A stretch of 64,000 nt of DNA, taken from NCBI GenBank assembly GCA_964036155.1, contig OZ038423.1, forward strand, positions 52,095,249 to 52,159,248, read 5' to 3'. A program made the position numbers and the translations under genes. This document shows, piece by piece, positions 63,627 to 64,000 of this stretch. The notes beneath the pieces are model-generated. The model saw only the letters and a list, made by a program, of their open reading frames with translations. It had not been told where the DNA came from and searched no databases. The stretch is from Diploscapter coronatus (taxonomy: Eukaryota > Nematoda > Chromadorea > Rhabditida > Rhabditidae). Position 1 is the stretch's first letter. Every line of letters starts with the position of its first letter.

Positions 63627-64000
63627 GTACGTTTAAATATTCTCTTCTTTCAATAAATTATATCAGGTTGGGGAATAATTTCTGTCGCAAATGAATTCGC
63701 CTCCAAACAAATTAGCATACATTTATCATAACTTAATTTCAATTGGAAGATATTCTGCCACATACACCTACAGCCTATACTTCCCATACTATACCTTGTC
63801 TAGTCACTTTGTTTATTGTATATGAGGTACGGCGAAGTTTGTCAAAAGTCCCAAAATTTTGGGCATCACAATTGAAAGTTGACGTTTCAATAAATATAAA
63901 AACAAATCAGCAAGAAAATGGTGACTATTTAGAATATCTCCGAAGGGGTAAAAGAAAAAAAGTTGCTACTTTCTTTATTCTCGAAATATTGTAAACAAAT
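63627..64000. other. Intronic sequence at the right edge
   Basis: Probably an intron of the leprecan-family gene. A TATATCAG acceptor at about 63666 opens a short frame that stops quickly, so it is not taken as an exon. Confidence 0.4.

Overview
This window is nuclear DNA of a nematode. Introns are numerous and often 40-60 bp, and most end in the nematode acceptor TTTCAG. Several start codons lie directly behind a TTTCAG (24739, 8308, 60030), as expected for spliced-leader trans-splicing. The gene set includes a warthog-type hedgehog-related gene, a family known from nematodes, and a CPG-like chitin-binding chondroitin proteoglycan. I cannot name the species. Exon structures were built by hand from splice sites and reading phase, so ends marked uncertain need RNA evidence.

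Layout: 1-284 (-) start of an unrecognised gene running off the left edge; 3499-5426 (+) single-pass membrane protein with EGF-like modules and two PPxY motifs; 6856-7905 (+) Snail-family zinc finger; 8308-11249 (+) tau-tubulin-kinase-like kinase; 11911-17071 (-) transcription factor with two BED fingers; 19116-21421 (-) CPG-like proteoglycan with four CBM14 domains; 22348-24068 (+) RPL18; 24739-29079 (+) polypeptide GalNAc-transferase; 30231-33309 (-) PPM1H-type PP2C phosphatase; 34111-35332 (+) RPL34; about 4 kb without a gene; 39327-41291 (+) warthog with Hint domain; 41569-42070 (+) possible small secreted protein; 42860-49442 (-) VPS8; 50220-52502 (-) GMPPB; 53152-55849 (-) PIG-S; 56181-56649 (-) unresolved exons; 57426-59617 (-) TspanC8-like tetraspanin; 60030-61278 (+) mitochondrial FDX2-type ferredoxin; 61846-63626 (+) leprecan-family protein running off the right edge.

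Themes: several genes serve the secretory and glycosylation pathway. GMPPB makes GDP-mannose, PIG-S attaches GPI anchors, the GalNAc-transferase starts mucin-type O-glycans, CPG carries glycosaminoglycan, leprecan proteins act on collagen in the ER, and VPS8 tethers endosomes. PIG-S, GMPPB and VPS8 are consecutive on the minus strand. The most unusual genome-level signal is five introns in four genes that can only be spliced with a GC donor, about 3.6 % of the roughly 138 introns modelled. The least familiar protein is the EGF/PPxY membrane protein at 3499-5426. Three hAT-type miniature elements, a two-copy ~90-bp repeat and a foldback element in an RPL34 intron are also present.
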